Below, piece after piece: positions 17,930 to 26,977 of a stretch of DNA of 64,000 nucleotides (the first letter of the stretch is position 1; each line of letters begins with the position of its first letter). The notes under the pieces were generated by a model. The model ran no database searches and was not told the origin of the DNA. It saw only the letters and a list, made by a program, of their open reading frames with translations. The stretch comes from CAZRUA01 sp964603125 (GTDB lineage Bacteria > Bacteroidota > Bacteroidia > B-17B0 > Aurantibacillaceae): positions 1 through 64,000 of the forward strand of contig CAZRUA010000004.1 of the NCBI GenBank assembly GCA_964603125.1. The letters run 5' to 3'. The translations under genes and the position numbers were made by a program.

Positions 17930-17998
17930 GTCATGCTGAACTTGTTTCTGCATCTGATAAGAATTAATTTTTAGATTCCGACACGTGTTCGGAATGAC
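17930..17998. repeat. REP-like palindromic intergenic element
   Basis: A 69-bp element between the dehydrogenase and thiL. Its ends, GTCAT (17930-17934) and ATGAC (17994-17998), are complementary. It contains GTCATGCTGAACTTGTTTC on the left and a hairpin on the right with arms TTCCGA (17976-17981) and TCGGAA (17989-17994). Sequences of this kind ('GTCATGCTGAAC...' and 'ATTCCGACACG...GGAATGAC') are scattered repeats in many Bacteroidota genomes. No second copy is visible in this window. It may be a REP/MITE-type repeat or an mRNA hairpin. Confidence 0.6.
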
Positions 17999-18014
17999 TT
18001 TTAAGATTTAAAAA

Positions 18015-19064
18015 ATGTTTGAAAATACAGGAAGATTAGAATTAAGTGAATTAGGTGAATTTGGTTTAATCGACCATCTTACTCAACATGTTAAAATTCA
18101 CCATAACGAAACTAAGAAAGGTGTAGGTGACGATGCTGCTGTTATTGATGCGGGTGAAAAGCAAATGCTTGTAACTACAGATATGCTCGTTGAAGGGATA
18201 CATTTTGATTTAAGTTATGTTCCTTTAAAACACCTAGGCTACAAGGCTGTAATGGTTAATTTATCGGATATATATGCGATGAACGGAACTGCTAAACAAA
18301 TAACAGTTAGCATTGCAGTTAGTAATCGATTTAGTGCTGATGCTTTGGAAGAATTATACGCAGGAATTATTTTGGCTTGTAACAAGTACGAAGTGGATTT
18401 GATAGGTGGCGATACAACTTCATCTAAAAGTGGGTTAATTATTTCTATTACTGCAATTGGCGAAGCTAAAAAGGGAGATATTGTTTACAGAAACGGTGCA
18501 AATGAAAAGGATTTGATATGTGTAACTGGAGATTTAGGTGGTGCATATATGGGGCTTCAAGTTTTAGAACGTGAAAAACATGTTTTTATGGGCAGCCCTG
18601 GAGTACAGCCCGATCTGGAAGGTCATGATTATATTTTAGAACGTCAGTTAAAGCCTGAAGCAAGAAAGGATATTTCTCCGATGTTGAAGATTTTGCAAGT
18701 TAAGCCAACTTCTATGATTGATATTAGCGATGGTTTGGCTTCTGAAATTTTGCATATTTGTAAGCAAAGCGAATTGGGTTGTGTTTTGTATGAAGAAAAA
18801 ATTCCGATTGACACCACTACATACGAAACAGCACGCCAGTTTAATTTAGATCCAACGGTTTGTGCTTTAAGTGGTGGAGAGGATTATGAATTATTATTCA
18901 CTATTTCAATGGATGATTATAATAAAGTGAAAGGTAACCCAGATATCACAGTAATTGGTCATATGGTTGATAAAGCCAGTGCTTACACTTTAGTGGATAA
19001 GTCAGGTAAGTCGCATGAATTATCTGCGCAAGGTTGGGATGCTTTTTTAAAACCTAAACAGTAG
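18015..19064 (+). CDS. thiL: Thiamine-monophosphate kinase
   Basis: A 349-residue ATP-dependent kinase that phosphorylates thiamine monophosphate to the diphosphate cofactor. Family motifs are all present: GVGDDAAVI near 37-45, DMLVEGIHFD, NLSDIYAMNG, GGDTT, SMIDISDGLASEI and SGGEDYELLFT. Length is typical. It lies between two kynurenine-pathway genes on the same strand and ends 34 nt before the deaminase gene. Neither neighbouring enzyme uses thiamine, so the order is probably positional rather than functional. Confidence 0.95.
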   Translation: MFENTGRLELSELGEFGLIDHLTQHVKIHHNETKKGVGDDAAVIDAGEKQMLVTTDMLVEGIHFDLSYVPLKHLGYKAVMVNLSDIYAMNGTAKQITVSIAVSNRFSADALEELYAGIILACNKYEVDLIGGDTTSSKSGLIISITAIGEAKKGDIVYRNGANEKDLICVTGDLGGAYMGLQVLEREKHVFMGSPGVQPDLEGHDYILERQLKPEARKDISPMLKILQVKPTSMIDISDGLASEILHICKQSELGCVLYEEKIPIDTTTYETARQFNLDPTVCALSGGEDYELLFTISMDDYNKVKGNPDITVIGHMVDKASAYTLVDKSGKSHELSAQGWDAFLKPKQ

Positions 19065-19098
19065 CACATTGTTAAACAGACATAAAAAATAAAAAATT

Positions 19099-19524
19099 AT
19101 GCAAACAAACGATTCAAAAATTAATTCGTCAAAGGCACCAGAGCCTGTAGGTTTATATCCTCATGCAAGAAGGGTAGGGAATGTATTGTATTTATCAGGT
19201 GTTGGTCCTCGTGAAAAGGGACAAACAAAAATACCTGGTGTTGAATTAGATGAGAATGGGAAAATCGTTTCTTACGACATAGAAACTCAATGCCATAGTG
19301 TTTTTCGCAATATCAAGTATATATTGGAGGACGCTGGAAGCAGCTGGGACAAAATTTTTGATGTAACAGTTTTTCTTACAAATATGAAAGATGATTTTAA
19401 AACATACAATCGTATTTATGCCGAATATTTTAAGGATAATTTACCTTGCAGAACTACTGTAGAAATTAATTGTTTGCCAACACCAATTGCTATTGAGCTA
19501 AAAGTTTTAGCTACAATTGATTAG
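19099..19524 (+). CDS. amnD: 2-aminomuconate deaminase (RidA family)
   Basis: A 141-residue YjgF/YER057c/RidA-type protein. It has the RidA core (LYLSGVGP, then VTVFLTNMKDDF, then PCRTTVEINCLP) with R118 at the place of the conserved ligand-binding Arg and E133 near the C-terminus. The insertion R-E-K-G-x-x-x-I-P-G-V after the first strand is characteristic of 2-aminomuconate deaminases. It would remove ammonia from 2-aminomuconate made by the dehydrogenase at 16469. A general enamine/imine deaminase role is the alternative. Its stop overlaps the convergent gene's stop by 4 bp. Confidence 0.85.
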   Translation: MQTNDSKINSSKAPEPVGLYPHARRVGNVLYLSGVGPREKGQTKIPGVELDENGKIVSYDIETQCHSVFRNIKYILEDAGSSWDKIFDVTVFLTNMKDDFKTYNRIYAEYFKDNLPCRTTVEINCLPTPIAIELKVLATID

Positions 19525-21632
19525 ATTTTAATACGCAATTGCAATTTAATGTCTGTTTTTGTAGGCTTGTTTATTTGAGTTAAACTACCTTCACTTTGTA
19601 TTGATTTGTTATTGAAAAAGGTTTGGCCAATTCTAAACCACAACTCGATTTTTTTAGTAACGTTATAATCAACCATAAAGTACATTCTGTTTCCCTTTTC
19701 GTATAGTGCTGGTATGCTAAATGCATAAAGCACATCGTTTTCATAACTGTAGATGCGACTTGTAAAACTTGTTGTTTCAAACAATCCATAACGAGCAGTA
19801 ATTTCAAAAGGTTTACCTAATTTTTTATACACTACATCCTGAAAAATCATTAAACCTGTTTCATTAGCAGCCCCCGTTTTTTTGTACGTTAAATATTCTA
19901 CACGCGAACGAAGTTTTAAACTTGGTAACAATTGGAATGAAACATTATACCTAAAGTTGTTTTGAATAACCGGAACCACATAATCAAATTTGTCTGGAAT
20001 GATTGCATTTTCTTCTCGTCCTCTATTTCTAAAACGAAAGTACATGTCCGTTTTTTTATTTGGTGTCCAATTTAATTGACTTAAAAAATCGTGACCAGTT
20101 GTGCTAGATGAGGCACTAGATTTTAACCATGGAAATTTGTATTGGTCGAAGTAGGCTGTAAGCGTAAACCCTTTGCCAAGCTTAGCTTCTGTTCCAATGT
20201 ATAAACCTTTTTCGTTTTGAGGCAAGGTGTTTTCTGAAATGGCTAATGCAATTGTGTTTTGATAATCTTTACCTAAGTTTCTATAATAGCCTACAAAAGT
20301 TAATCTTGGGTCTAAAGTTACTATAGCGCCCCCAACAAATGCTTTGCCTCCATTTTTACTTATAGCAGCCTCACCAAATAAATTTACGTTTTTTATTACA
20401 TAACTAAAATCAATACCAGCATTAGCATTTTGTTTCCCTGAAAAATCATATTGATTATAAATTGTGGCCGTTTTTTTCAAAGGAGCAGATAGATTATAAG
20501 ATTGAGCAGTTAAGCCTAAATTCAATCTTTTTCCTTTATAACCTAAATTGCCACCAATAATTGTTTCGGTAATAACATGCCTGTCTTTTATTTCACCAAT
20601 AGTAGTATGCGATCCAGTAACAATTAAACTCGAAACTTCTTCTGCATCTAATAATCCTGTTGAATTTGTATCAGCTCTACTAATATTAGCATCTACTTTT
20701 TTACTTGAGAAAAAGGCAGTAGCTTCAATTTTACCAAACTTTAAAGTAGTCGCTGCACCACGTAAAAATCTATTTTCATCAACACTGTTGTATGAACGTA
20801 AACCCATTGCATTTCTTTTCATGTTCACAATAGCGATAGATTTTCCAAAACCAAATCCTTTCCACATGGTTAAGCCTTGTCCAAAGGATGCTTGATAATC
20901 ACCAATTGCCAAGGCTTTTACAAATTTGATATTTCTTAAGAAAAAATGTGCGCTATAAAAATCAAAACCAGCTTTTTTATTTAACGAATCAATTTTTTTA
21001 AATGTTTCGCCGGCATCTTTTTCACCAGTTATTCCCCACGATACATTGTTGCTATATCGAAATCGGTAGCGGGCAAAAATTCGTTCTTCCCCTCCAACAT
21101 AATATTTTGAAGGAGATTCTTGCAATTGTTGTAAAGTACGACTGGTATAGCCGGCCTGTTTCTCTAGTACTCTTTGATACCTTAAAACAACCTCGTTTGA
21201 GCCACTTTTAAACATTTCGTTGATTGAGAAATGCGCAGAGTTAAAATTGTCAGTTACTTTAACATAAGGTTTTATTTTGTTTATGGTTTCCAAATCAAAA
21301 CCATCAATACTTTGTAATTCATATATAGTAAGTAGTTTACCGTTTTTCTCTATATGAGTTAGTAATGCGTTAATTTGAATTTCTGACAGAAGTTGCAAAT
21401 CAGCTAGCTCTTCTTTGTTAGTACTATTAAGGTTGATTGGGTTTTGTTTAAATTGTTGAAGATTCTCAATTAAGCTAGTATAATCAACATTATCATCTCC
21501 ATTTTGTTCTCCTAAAAGCTCTAAATTTTGATTTTGCTGATTATCTACATCTTCATTAGTTGTTGGTGTTTGCGCGCAGGAAAACTTACTTATGAAAGCA
21601 AAAAGCAAAAATATTTTCCAAACCTTCAGCAT
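19521..21632 (-). CDS. Helix-hairpin-helix plus outer-membrane beta-barrel protein
   Basis: A 703-residue exported protein. Residues 1-21 form a signal peptide ending SCAQ when the ATG at 21632 is used; the longer frame to 21668 would overlap the upstream gene and bury the signal. An Asn/Gln-rich acidic linker follows, then ComEA-like helix-hairpin-helix sequence (about 50-115: NLNSTNKEELADLQLLSEIQ and LLTIYELQSIDGFD). The rest (about 130-703) is a large barrel-like region with alternating aromatic strands and a final LQLRIKI strand. Such proteins occur across Bacteroidota with no proven role; the HhH part could bind DNA, but periplasmic structural use is equally possible. It starts 4 bases after the stop of the PorV-like gene, so the two are coupled. 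Confidence 0.7.
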   Translation of the reverse strand: MLKVWKIFLLFAFISKFSCAQTPTTNEDVDNQQNQNLELLGEQNGDDNVDYTSLIENLQQFKQNPINLNSTNKEELADLQLLSEIQINALLTHIEKNGKLLTIYELQSIDGFDLETINKIKPYVKVTDNFNSAHFSINEMFKSGSNEVVLRYQRVLEKQAGYTSRTLQQLQESPSKYYVGGEERIFARYRFRYSNNVSWGITGEKDAGETFKKIDSLNKKAGFDFYSAHFFLRNIKFVKALAIGDYQASFGQGLTMWKGFGFGKSIAIVNMKRNAMGLRSYNSVDENRFLRGAATTLKFGKIEATAFFSSKKVDANISRADTNSTGLLDAEEVSSLIVTGSHTTIGEIKDRHVITETIIGGNLGYKGKRLNLGLTAQSYNLSAPLKKTATIYNQYDFSGKQNANAGIDFSYVIKNVNLFGEAAISKNGGKAFVGGAIVTLDPRLTFVGYYRNLGKDYQNTIALAISENTLPQNEKGLYIGTEAKLGKGFTLTAYFDQYKFPWLKSSASSSTTGHDFLSQLNWTPNKKTDMYFRFRNRGREENAIIPDKFDYVVPVIQNNFRYNVSFQLLPSLKLRSRVEYLTYKKTGAANETGLMIFQDVVYKKLGKPFEITARYGLFETTSFTSRIYSYENDVLYAFSIPALYEKGNRMYFMVDYNVTKKIELWFRIGQTFFNNKSIQSEGSLTQINKPTKTDIKLQLRIKI

Positions 21633-21636
21633 ACAA

Positions 21637-22473
21637 TTACTTTGCAGTTTCTTTTTTAGATTCGCCAAACGAATAGCTTAAACCAATTTGCGGGGAAAAA
21701 CCTAATATGGAATGGTAAGCAGCACTTACATCACATTTAAATTCCGAAAAAAGAACTCCTACTCCAAACGAAACTTGTTTTGGAAATGAGTTTGCCCCAG
21801 CTCTTATATACAATTCTTTGGAAGGTTTATATTCTATACCTCCTTTAAAATTTAATTTTTGGTAGCTTGTTTTTTCTGCTTCCGCATTTAAATTAACTTT
21901 TTCAGAAAAAATGTATTGTAAACCTAAACGAATTGTGCTTGGTAAAACTTCGTTGTTATAACTAGTAATTTTTGCTCTAAATGGATTGTATAAGTGAGCA
22001 GCTACTACTACTGATTTCGAAAGAACCCCTCTAAATCCAAGTTCTCCTGTTACAGCATTGCTTCTACCGTATATATCGCTCATTTTGTAGTTAAGATAAT
22101 CTAATTGAACACCTGCTGAAAAATTTTCGCCAAAAGCCATACCATAAGCTAATCCTAATTTAGTTTCTTTAAATGCTGAATATCCAAAACCGCTGTAGCT
22201 TAAACCAAATGTTCCTTTTTTTGTTGGAACTGCAGCAACAAAAGCACTTCTGCTAAGTTGTTTCACTAAAAATCGATTCTCGTAATAAGCTCCAATTTCA
22301 ATTTTTTTGAGATTACCAATACCAGCTTGATTATTAGCAACACTCCAAACGTCAGTATGAATGCTGGAGATACCACCTAAGGCAGCCGATCGAGCCCCAA
22401 CGGGATCGTTATATTGAGCCATACTACTTAATGAAGTAAAGGCAATGAGAGCAAATATTTTTAGGAATTTCAT
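21637..22473 (-). CDS. PorV/PorQ-like outer-membrane barrel protein
   Basis: A 278-residue exported protein. ATG 22473 gives a signal peptide ending SMAQ (residue 20); the frame extends to 22530 but adds an unlikely N-terminus. The mature start, Y-N-D-P-V-G-A-R-S-A-A-L-G-G, followed by a V-W-S-V-A-N-N-Q-A-G-I-G strand, is the signature of the PorV/PorQ/FadL-like barrel group in Bacteroidota, several of which serve type IX secretion. It heads a two-gene - strand unit with the HhH barrel protein and is divergent from the peptidase at 22577. Confidence 0.65.
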   Translation of the reverse strand: MKFLKIFALIAFTSLSSMAQYNDPVGARSAALGGISSIHTDVWSVANNQAGIGNLKKIEIGAYYENRFLVKQLSRSAFVAAVPTKKGTFGLSYSGFGYSAFKETKLGLAYGMAFGENFSAGVQLDYLNYKMSDIYGRSNAVTGELGFRGVLSKSVVVAAHLYNPFRAKITSYNNEVLPSTIRLGLQYIFSEKVNLNAEAEKTSYQKLNFKGGIEYKPSKELYIRAGANSFPKQVSFGVGVLFSEFKCDVSAAYHSILGFSPQIGLSYSFGESKKETAK

Positions 22474-22552
22474 TGGTTTTAAAACAATAAATATAAATTT
22501 ATTTTGGCAAATGTCAAAGCAAAAAAGCAAATAAAATCAGTCATTATAATTC

Positions 22553-22560
22553 TATATTTG
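22553..22560 (+). promoter_or_regulatory. -7 promoter box for the M28 peptidase gene
   Basis: TATATTTG, a perfect TAnnTTTG box followed by C, lies 16 nt before the ATG at 22577. Confidence 0.5.
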
Positions 22561-22576
22561 CGGGCAAAATTGGCTT

Positions 22577-24133
22577 ATGAGATTATTATTTATATCATTT
22601 TTAATTGGCGTTAGCGGAATAGCATTAGCGCAAGATTCTATTGCTGTTAGGTTTAGTAAAACAGTGACTTCTCAAGACTTAAAGAAACATCTAAGTATAT
22701 TGGCTAGTGATGAGTATGAAGGAAGGGAGACGGGGCAAAAAGGACAGAAGATGTCGGCAGAATATATTAAAAAGCAATTCGAGACATTTGGAATTCCTCC
22801 GATTCAAAGATTAAACGGATACTTACAGCAATTCGATTTAGCAGTTTACCAACCACAGAAAGTAGAGGTAAATTTAAATGGAAAGATATATGAAGACAAA
22901 AAGGATTTGTACACTTTTTCTAGCATTGTAAAGGATAGCACTTTTTCTATAAGCGAAATTGTTTTTGCTGGTTATGGCATTAATAAAGGACCTTATAACG
23001 ATTATGCAGGCTTAAATGTAAAAGGTAAATCGATTTTAATTATTAATGGTGAGCCTTATTCAAAAGAGGGTAAATCATTAATTAGTGGAACTGAAAAGCC
23101 AAGTGATTGGACTACAAATTTTCGAATGAAATTATTCGAGGCGCAACGTCAAGGAGCTGCCTTTGTTTTTGTTGTAGATAGAAAATTAGTTGAAAGCTAT
23201 GAAGCTAATGAGCACCGCATTAATTCCACAAAAATGAGTATTGATTTAAACGGGGCAGCAAATTTTGCTAAGCCTTTTTTCTTCTATATTTCTGAAAAAA
23301 TGGCGAATGAAATAATTAATTCAAAAAAGAAGAATATTGAAACTAACATTAAAAAAATAAGCGAAAAGGGAAAAGCAAAGTCATTTGTGATTAAAACAAA
23401 CTTATTGATTAATGTTAAGCAAGAGCGAAACAAAATTAACACGGAGAATGTTTTAGGATATATTGAAGGAACGGATTTAAAAAATGAATTGGTTGTTATT
23501 ACTGCTCACTATGATCATTTAGGAAAACATGATGGTGTTGTTTACAATGGAGCTGATGACGATGGTAGTGGAACAGTTGCTGTAATTGAATTGGCTCAGG
23601 CTTTTGCTGAAGCAAAAAAAGCTGGTAAAGGACCTAGAAGAAGTATGTTGTTTATGACAGTGAGTGGAGAAGAAAAAGGCTTGTTAGGAAGTGATTACTA
23701 CACGCGTAATCCAGTTTTTCCTTTAGCTTCAACTGTATGCGATTTAAATATTGATATGATTGGGCGACTGGATGAAAAACATAAAAGCAATGCGAATTAT
23801 ATTTATTTAATAGGGGCTGATAAGATTAGTAAGGAGTTGCATGATATTAATGAAGCTATGAATACCAAGTATACTAATTTAGAACTGGATTATACTTATA
23901 ATGATGAGAAGGATCCAAATAGATACTATTACAGAAGTGACCATTATAACTTTGCCAAAAACGGAATTCCAGTAATATTCTATTTTAACGGTGTGCACGA
24001 AGATTACCATCAAGAGACCGATGAAGTAAGTAAAATTGATTTCGATAAAATGCAAAAAATTTCACGCTTGGTGTTTTTCACCGCTTGGGAAGTTGCAAAT
24101 AAGAATGACAGATTGATGATTGATAAGAAGTAA
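22577..24133 (+). CDS. Secreted M28-family zinc aminopeptidase
   Basis: A 518-residue exported peptidase with a signal peptide ending ALAQ (residue 19). About 120-260 is a PA-like inserted domain, and the M28 catalytic domain spans about 285-510. The five zinc ligands are visible: H311 (AHYDHLG), D328 (GADDDGSG), E366 next to the catalytic E365 (SGEEKGLLGS), D393 (NIDMIGR) and H478 (DYHQETDE). Members remove N-terminal residues from peptides in the periplasm or outside the cell. It is convergent with the next gene, one base between the stops. Substrate preference is unknown. Confidence 0.92.
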   Translation: MRLLFISFLIGVSGIALAQDSIAVRFSKTVTSQDLKKHLSILASDEYEGRETGQKGQKMSAEYIKKQFETFGIPPIQRLNGYLQQFDLAVYQPQKVEVNLNGKIYEDKKDLYTFSSIVKDSTFSISEIVFAGYGINKGPYNDYAGLNVKGKSILIINGEPYSKEGKSLISGTEKPSDWTTNFRMKLFEAQRQGAAFVFVVDRKLVESYEANEHRINSTKMSIDLNGAANFAKPFFFYISEKMANEIINSKKKNIETNIKKISEKGKAKSFVIKTNLLINVKQERNKINTENVLGYIEGTDLKNELVVITAHYDHLGKHDGVVYNGADDDGSGTVAVIELAQAFAEAKKAGKGPRRSMLFMTVSGEEKGLLGSDYYTRNPVFPLASTVCDLNIDMIGRLDEKHKSNANYIYLIGADKISKELHDINEAMNTKYTNLELDYTYNDEKDPNRYYYRSDHYNFAKNGIPVIFYFNGVHEDYHQETDEVSKIDFDKMQKISRLVFFTAWEVANKNDRLMIDKK

Positions 24134-24134
24134 C

Positions 24135-25445
24135 TTACAATTTTAACTCCTTAGCATGTTTGGAAGATTTTTGAGGATTCCAAGGGTCATCGTATGATCG
24201 CTTGAAAAAGAATTCATCGATATACGCTACGGTTCTTACTAAACGTAGATAAAAACCAAAGTAAATAACCATACAGGGTAGGTAAGGCAGGAAATACACA
24301 ACAGTTTCGTTTTTTCGTGTTCTAAATAATGAGAAGACAAAGAACTTAAGGAAATTCATTACTGTGTAAAGTAGTATGTTAAAAGGCAAAATAAATCCTA
24401 ATTGTGATGTGAAATTTACCGCCATATCAATTATATACACCCACCATTTAAAATTCAAAACAATGTTGTAAGTAATATTTTCGAAGGAAGAAACAAAGTT
24501 CGAAAACTTAAATGTTGAGTTAGGATAAAAAACATCTCTGTGTTTTCTAACCCTAAACCTTACAATTGATTTATCCCAACGTAATCTTTGTTTTACTAAT
24601 TTTTTGAAAGTATCAGGTACACTAGTTTGACAAACTGCCTCAGGCTCAAATGCAATTTTATAGTCTAGTTTACGGAGTTTTACTGTAATATCTCCATCTA
24701 ATCCTGGCCCAATATCCCAACCACCAACACGGTCGAGCGCTTCTTTTTTAAATGCGCCAAAAGCTCCTGAAACCACGCGGTAAATTCCTAAGTAGCTAGT
24801 TGTAATCCTACCTGTAGAAATGGTATCTGCATATTCTATAGCTTGTAACGTTGCACACAAGCTATCTTTATAATTTCTAACTTGTATATTACCACCAACA
24901 GCGCCAATGTTTTCGTCGAGATAGAAAGGAATAATTATTTTTTCAATAGCATCATTGTCATAACTACAATCAGCATCTAAGTGAACAATAATTTTACCTT
25001 TTGAATAGCGATAACCTAAGTTGGCTGCCGAAGCTTTACCTCCGCGAACATCATTTCGCAAGAATAAATCAATCATGCCATTTTTTTGTAAGCTTTTGCA
25101 AATTCTTTCTGTATCATCATCACTACCATCATCAATTACTATAAATTCAAAATTGCGATACGTTTGCTCACGCATTGATGTGGCAAGTTTATAAATATGC
25201 TTCCCCTCGTTTTTACCAGGAACAATTATAGAAATTAAAGGTCGATCAATAAATAATTTTTGGCGTGCAACTTCATATTTCATTTTACGAGTTTCTTTAC
25301 CAATTCGCCAAATGATTAAAGTAGTTAATTCGAAAAGGAAGAAGCGAACAAACTCAAAAAAGACAAAAAACCAAAATATGCGCACAAGCTTATTAGAGCC
25401 TACAACAGATAGGTAATTAAAAAAATTATCTATCGCTTCAAACAT
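24135..25445 (-). CDS. Processive family-2 glycosyltransferase (polysaccharide synthase-like)
   Basis: A 436-residue membrane glycosyltransferase. One N-terminal helix region (about 18-42) precedes the GT2 domain (about 68-300) with IIVPGKNEG, VIDDGSDD, HLDADCS (DxD), a DGD acceptor motif (GPGLDGDITVKL) and QRLRW, the set found in processive synthases such as PgaC, BcsA and hyaluronan synthase. Two to three helices follow (about 335-410). It would polymerise a sugar nucleotide into a polysaccharide and thread it through the inner membrane. It lacks a PilZ domain. Its start overlaps the stop of the zinc-ribbon gene by one base, and it is the last gene of the unit 30216 to 24135. Product sugar unknown. 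Confidence 0.85.
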   Translation of the reverse strand: MFEAIDNFFNYLSVVGSNKLVRIFWFFVFFEFVRFFLFELTTLIIWRIGKETRKMKYEVARQKLFIDRPLISIIVPGKNEGKHIYKLATSMREQTYRNFEFIVIDDGSDDDTERICKSLQKNGMIDLFLRNDVRGGKASAANLGYRYSKGKIIVHLDADCSYDNDAIEKIIIPFYLDENIGAVGGNIQVRNYKDSLCATLQAIEYADTISTGRITTSYLGIYRVVSGAFGAFKKEALDRVGGWDIGPGLDGDITVKLRKLDYKIAFEPEAVCQTSVPDTFKKLVKQRLRWDKSIVRFRVRKHRDVFYPNSTFKFSNFVSSFENITYNIVLNFKWWVYIIDMAVNFTSQLGFILPFNILLYTVMNFLKFFVFSLFRTRKNETVVYFLPYLPCMVIYFGFYLRLVRTVAYIDEFFFKRSYDDPWNPQKSSKHAKELKL

Positions 25446-26887
25446 TATTCAGTTAAATCTTTAATGGCAATTTGCAATTGCGTTTCAAAAGGCACGTCTG
25501 TTCTTAAGTCGCAGTATTTGTAGGTAATGTTTAATTGAAATTTATTAAAGTTGTTAAATACCATTTCTTCAATTTTATCAATCATTTTACGTAACATGGT
25601 TTCATTTCCATCTCTAGTTTCATCTTTTAAACAAATAACAATTAATGATGGGTTTGAAATATTGATAAAATCTGCTGGTAAAATATTTTCACGTATTAAG
25701 TGAACAAGTTCAGTTATAAATTCTTTTTCTTTTGATTTGCTGATGTTGCGGAGTAAATCAAAAATATTCTCAACATGCAGTATGGCGTAGTTGGTAATAA
25801 CTGTTGTAGTTTTTTTGATGCGCTCTTGTTCATAGTGCATCATTATATTAAATGTTTTATGATCGACTGAACCAAATATTTCTTCGGAAGCAGCGTATTC
25901 TGAAGTTATAATTCCGGATGTAGCTGCGCTTCTGCCTTTTTTAGTTAGTTTATAAACATTAATATTTCGTGAAATTAGATACTGTACATCAACATCTGAG
26001 CTACATTGGAAACAACGAGCTTTTACAATGTAATCTTGAAAAACTTCGTTGCATGTTTGGCAATGATTAACAATAGATGGTTTATCATAATCCACACCAA
26101 TATGGCGAAGTGCTTTGTTGCATTTTGGGCAATTTAAAGCACCATCTATTTTATTTTTAAAATCAGAAATTGGACCAATGTAGCCGCAAGGAAAGTGATG
26201 AATTAAATCTTCTGATTTCATGTTGGCTGAATCGCATGAAGGGCAAACCTCTCTGAATGATAGGTGGCCTGAGCTACATGAGTTGCATAAATAAACTCTA
26301 TCCAAAAAATCGGGCCAAATCAAGTTCTCTTTTTGTGCCCACTCTAGTAATTCCAAAACTTTGCTTTCTTCAAACTGTTCAAAGTTTACGTTTAATAGTG
26401 GGTAGGTGAAGCCAAATCCTGAACGCGTATCGGGATAAGGTTTTAAAGTTTTTAGTTCACGCGTGTACATGTAGTTGAGTACTTTTTTTATTATACCCAA
26501 TTCAAATGTCTTGGCTGGCGTGGAATCAAGATGTGTGGTATTTACAAATAGTTGATGGATGTCGTTAATTTTCTCAGGAATTTGGTCATAAGAAACTAAG
26601 ATGCCATCATGCAGTTGTTCTACCAAAGGATCGTTACTGCTTTTGTAGTTAATTAAAAATATTGGTTTTAAATAAAATTCTGGATTGTGATGAGAGCGGA
26701 ATTTTTTCAGTACTAAACGTGTAAAATCGGCATCATTCGCTTCTAGCACAATAGCATCGTAGCCAATTAAATGATCTATTTTTAAACCACTAAAGCTTTC
26801 AAATAAATAAAACAATTGATTTTCATAGTTCAAAACATTGTTTTGAAATTCAATTCTACTTTGATTTTTTTGAAATACAGTTTTCAT
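25445..26887 (-). CDS. TackOD1-like zinc-ribbon signalling protein with degenerate GGDEF-like C-terminus
   Basis: A 480-residue soluble protein with no signal peptide. Residues 20-115 look like a degenerate receiver domain. Residues about 130-300 are Cys-rich, with CxxC-type pairs at 201/204, 215/218, 253/256, 276/279 and 292/295 plus C234. The segment CNSCSSGHLSFREVCPSC is close to the TackOD1 zinc-binding output domain. Residues about 350-480 have the strand/helix order of a GGDEF domain, but the active-site loop reads NISNPSLIVICL in place of GGDEF, so it should not make c-di-GMP. Translational overlap with the synthase gene suggests it controls polysaccharide synthesis. TackOD1 is assigned from memory of the motif only. 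Confidence 0.6.
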   Translation of the reverse strand: MKTVFQKNQSRIEFQNNVLNYENQLFYLFESFSGLKIDHLIGYDAIVLEANDADFTRLVLKKFRSHHNPEFYLKPIFLINYKSSNDPLVEQLHDGILVSYDQIPEKINDIHQLFVNTTHLDSTPAKTFELGIIKKVLNYMYTRELKTLKPYPDTRSGFGFTYPLLNVNFEQFEESKVLELLEWAQKENLIWPDFLDRVYLCNSCSSGHLSFREVCPSCDSANMKSEDLIHHFPCGYIGPISDFKNKIDGALNCPKCNKALRHIGVDYDKPSIVNHCQTCNEVFQDYIVKARCFQCSSDVDVQYLISRNINVYKLTKKGRSAATSGIITSEYAASEEIFGSVDHKTFNIMMHYEQERIKKTTTVITNYAILHVENIFDLLRNISKSKEKEFITELVHLIRENILPADFINISNPSLIVICLKDETRDGNETMLRKMIDKIEEMVFNNFNKFQLNITYKYCDLRTDVPFETQLQIAIKDLTE

Positions 26888-26977
26888 TTTCTCAATCGTT
26901 TGTCTTTGGCGGCCAAATGGTATACTCAGTTTAATTATCTATTTTATTTAAAGTAAACACGGTTTGTTTCATCAATA

